A stretch of DNA of 64,000 nucleotides. Origin: Isochrysis galbana (taxonomy: Eukaryota > Haptophyta > Isochrysidales > Isochrysidaceae). The DNA lies in the NCBI GenBank assembly GCA_018136815.1, contig CM030935.1, positions 1,546,204-1,610,203 on the forward strand, given 5' to 3'. The notes beneath the pieces are model-generated. The model was given only the letters and a program-made list of their open reading frames with translations, had not been told where the DNA came from and did no database searches. This document shows positions 63,558 through 64,000 of this stretch, in pieces. The position numbers and the translations under genes are program-made. Positions within the stretch are counted from its first letter, which is position 1; every line of letters begins with the position of its first letter.

Positions 63558-64000
63558 ATGTCGCTCTCGCCGCCGTCCTCGCCCTCGCTCAAGCCCGCCT
63601 GCCCGCCTTCCTCTGCTGACGGGCTTCAGCCCGTCAGCGTCTCCGAAGTCGTCTCCTCAGCCGCGCCTGCCGCCGGCTTGGACCCTTCCTCATTGCCCTC
63701 AGGCCCTATGGGCCATCCCAATTCGTCAGGTGTAGAATCCTATCCGGTGCGTCCCGCGCTGGACGTCTCAATGGGGGTCACCCCCACCTTTGCAGAGTCG
63801 GGCACCATGCCTGCCCTGCCTCCTTCCTCCTCTCCGGATGGGCATCCACCACCACCCTCGCAGTGGGAGGTGATGCCCTCCCTTTCCTCGCCTCCTGATC
63901 TCTCTGCGGTCCCCCCACCATCATCTCCGCCATCGCCGCCGGAACCCATGAGAGACGGGTCCAAGCCCGAGTCTTTCCAGGGTGAGGATAATCCTCTGCC
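63558..64000 (+). CDS. Partial Pro/Ser-rich ORF running off the window
   Basis: An ATG at 63558 opens a frame of 147 codons that is still open at the window edge. The composition is Pro/Ser-rich and low in hydrophobic residues (MSLSPPSSPSLKPACPPSSA at the start; PPPPSQWEVMPSLSSPPD later), like a disordered N-terminus. No domain seen. It could be the start of a retroelement gag-type protein or a host gene. A perfect 11-bp inverted repeat lies inside (63615-63638). Confidence 0.4.
   Translation, partial: MSLSPPSSPSLKPACPPSSADGLQPVSVSEVVSSAAPAAGLDPSSLPSGPMGHPNSSGVESYPVRPALDVSMGVTPTFAESGTMPALPPSSSPDGHPPPPSQWEVMPSLSSPPDLSAVPPPSSPPSPPEPMRDGSKPESFQGEDNPL
63615..63638 (+). repeat. Perfect 11-bp inverted repeat
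   Basis: GCTGACGGGCT-TC-AGCCCGTCAGC, a hairpin with a 2-base loop within the start of the last open frame. Confidence 0.9.

Noticed and set aside
1-64000. CRISPR array, rRNA or tRNA gene.
   Set aside because: No regular short-spacer repeat array, rRNA motif or tRNA cloverleaf was seen; the direct repeats present are few and of irregular type.

Overview
This is nuclear genomic DNA of a eukaryote, most likely a unicellular alga. The sequence shows GT-AG introns in several conserved genes, long GC-rich intergenic DNA, CT/GA microsatellites, homopolymer G/C runs, retrotransposons, and a giant Pro-rich wall-type protein. Two exact 100-N blocks (29449-29548 and 54549-54648) are scaffold gaps. Hydrophobic presequences on a carrier protein and an FKBP would fit an alga with a complex plastid (haptophyte- or stramenopile-like). 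The lineage is my inference and is not proven by the window.

Layout of host genes: GH27 alpha-galactosidase (3382-4797, -) diverges from an SLC25-type carrier (5518-6636, +). A 1,984-aa PHIP/BRWD-like WD40-bromodomain protein fills 15953-21907 (+). ALG8 glucosyltransferase (26164-28166, +, one intron) is followed by the C-terminal part of a sugar-nucleotide reductase/MAT2B-like protein cut by a gap (29549-29924). A (PPPPT)n protein of about 1,700 aa lies at 33638-38767. A UbiB/ADCK-type ABC1 kinase (41729-44064, -) sits next to a four-exon isocitrate lyase/PEP mutase family gene (44287-45782, -). The latter diverges from DCAF7/WDR68 (46418-47637, +). Ribosomal protein uS10 (49676-50162, -) diverges from a membrane-anchored FKBP isomerase (50829-51949, +). 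A very large two-P-loop helicase-like gene (54649-62376, -) runs into the second gap.

The DNA between these genes is dense with mobile-element material. It holds a pogo/DDE transposase truncated before its third catalytic Asp (688-2361), a Ty1/copia INT-RT-RH polyprotein (8163-11438), a Ty3/gypsy integrase fragment (14485-15279), a second copia fragment (about 52590-53225), and an IS5-type helix-turn-helix piece fused against a hAT C-terminus (39600-40369). Several repeat families have no recognisable coding capacity.

The most original signal is a structured, about 750-bp retroposon family. Two full copies (22768-23521 and 24517-25267) are each flanked by a perfect 17-bp target-site duplication. 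Both begin with a hairpin, AACTAAGT-TTAT-ACTTRGTT, that recurs at four other places in the window. Truncated relatives retaining only the 3' end occur at 39.2 kb and 53.2 kb. One full copy landed inside the reading frame of a second element that starts with the same hairpin. I recognise no known family for it.
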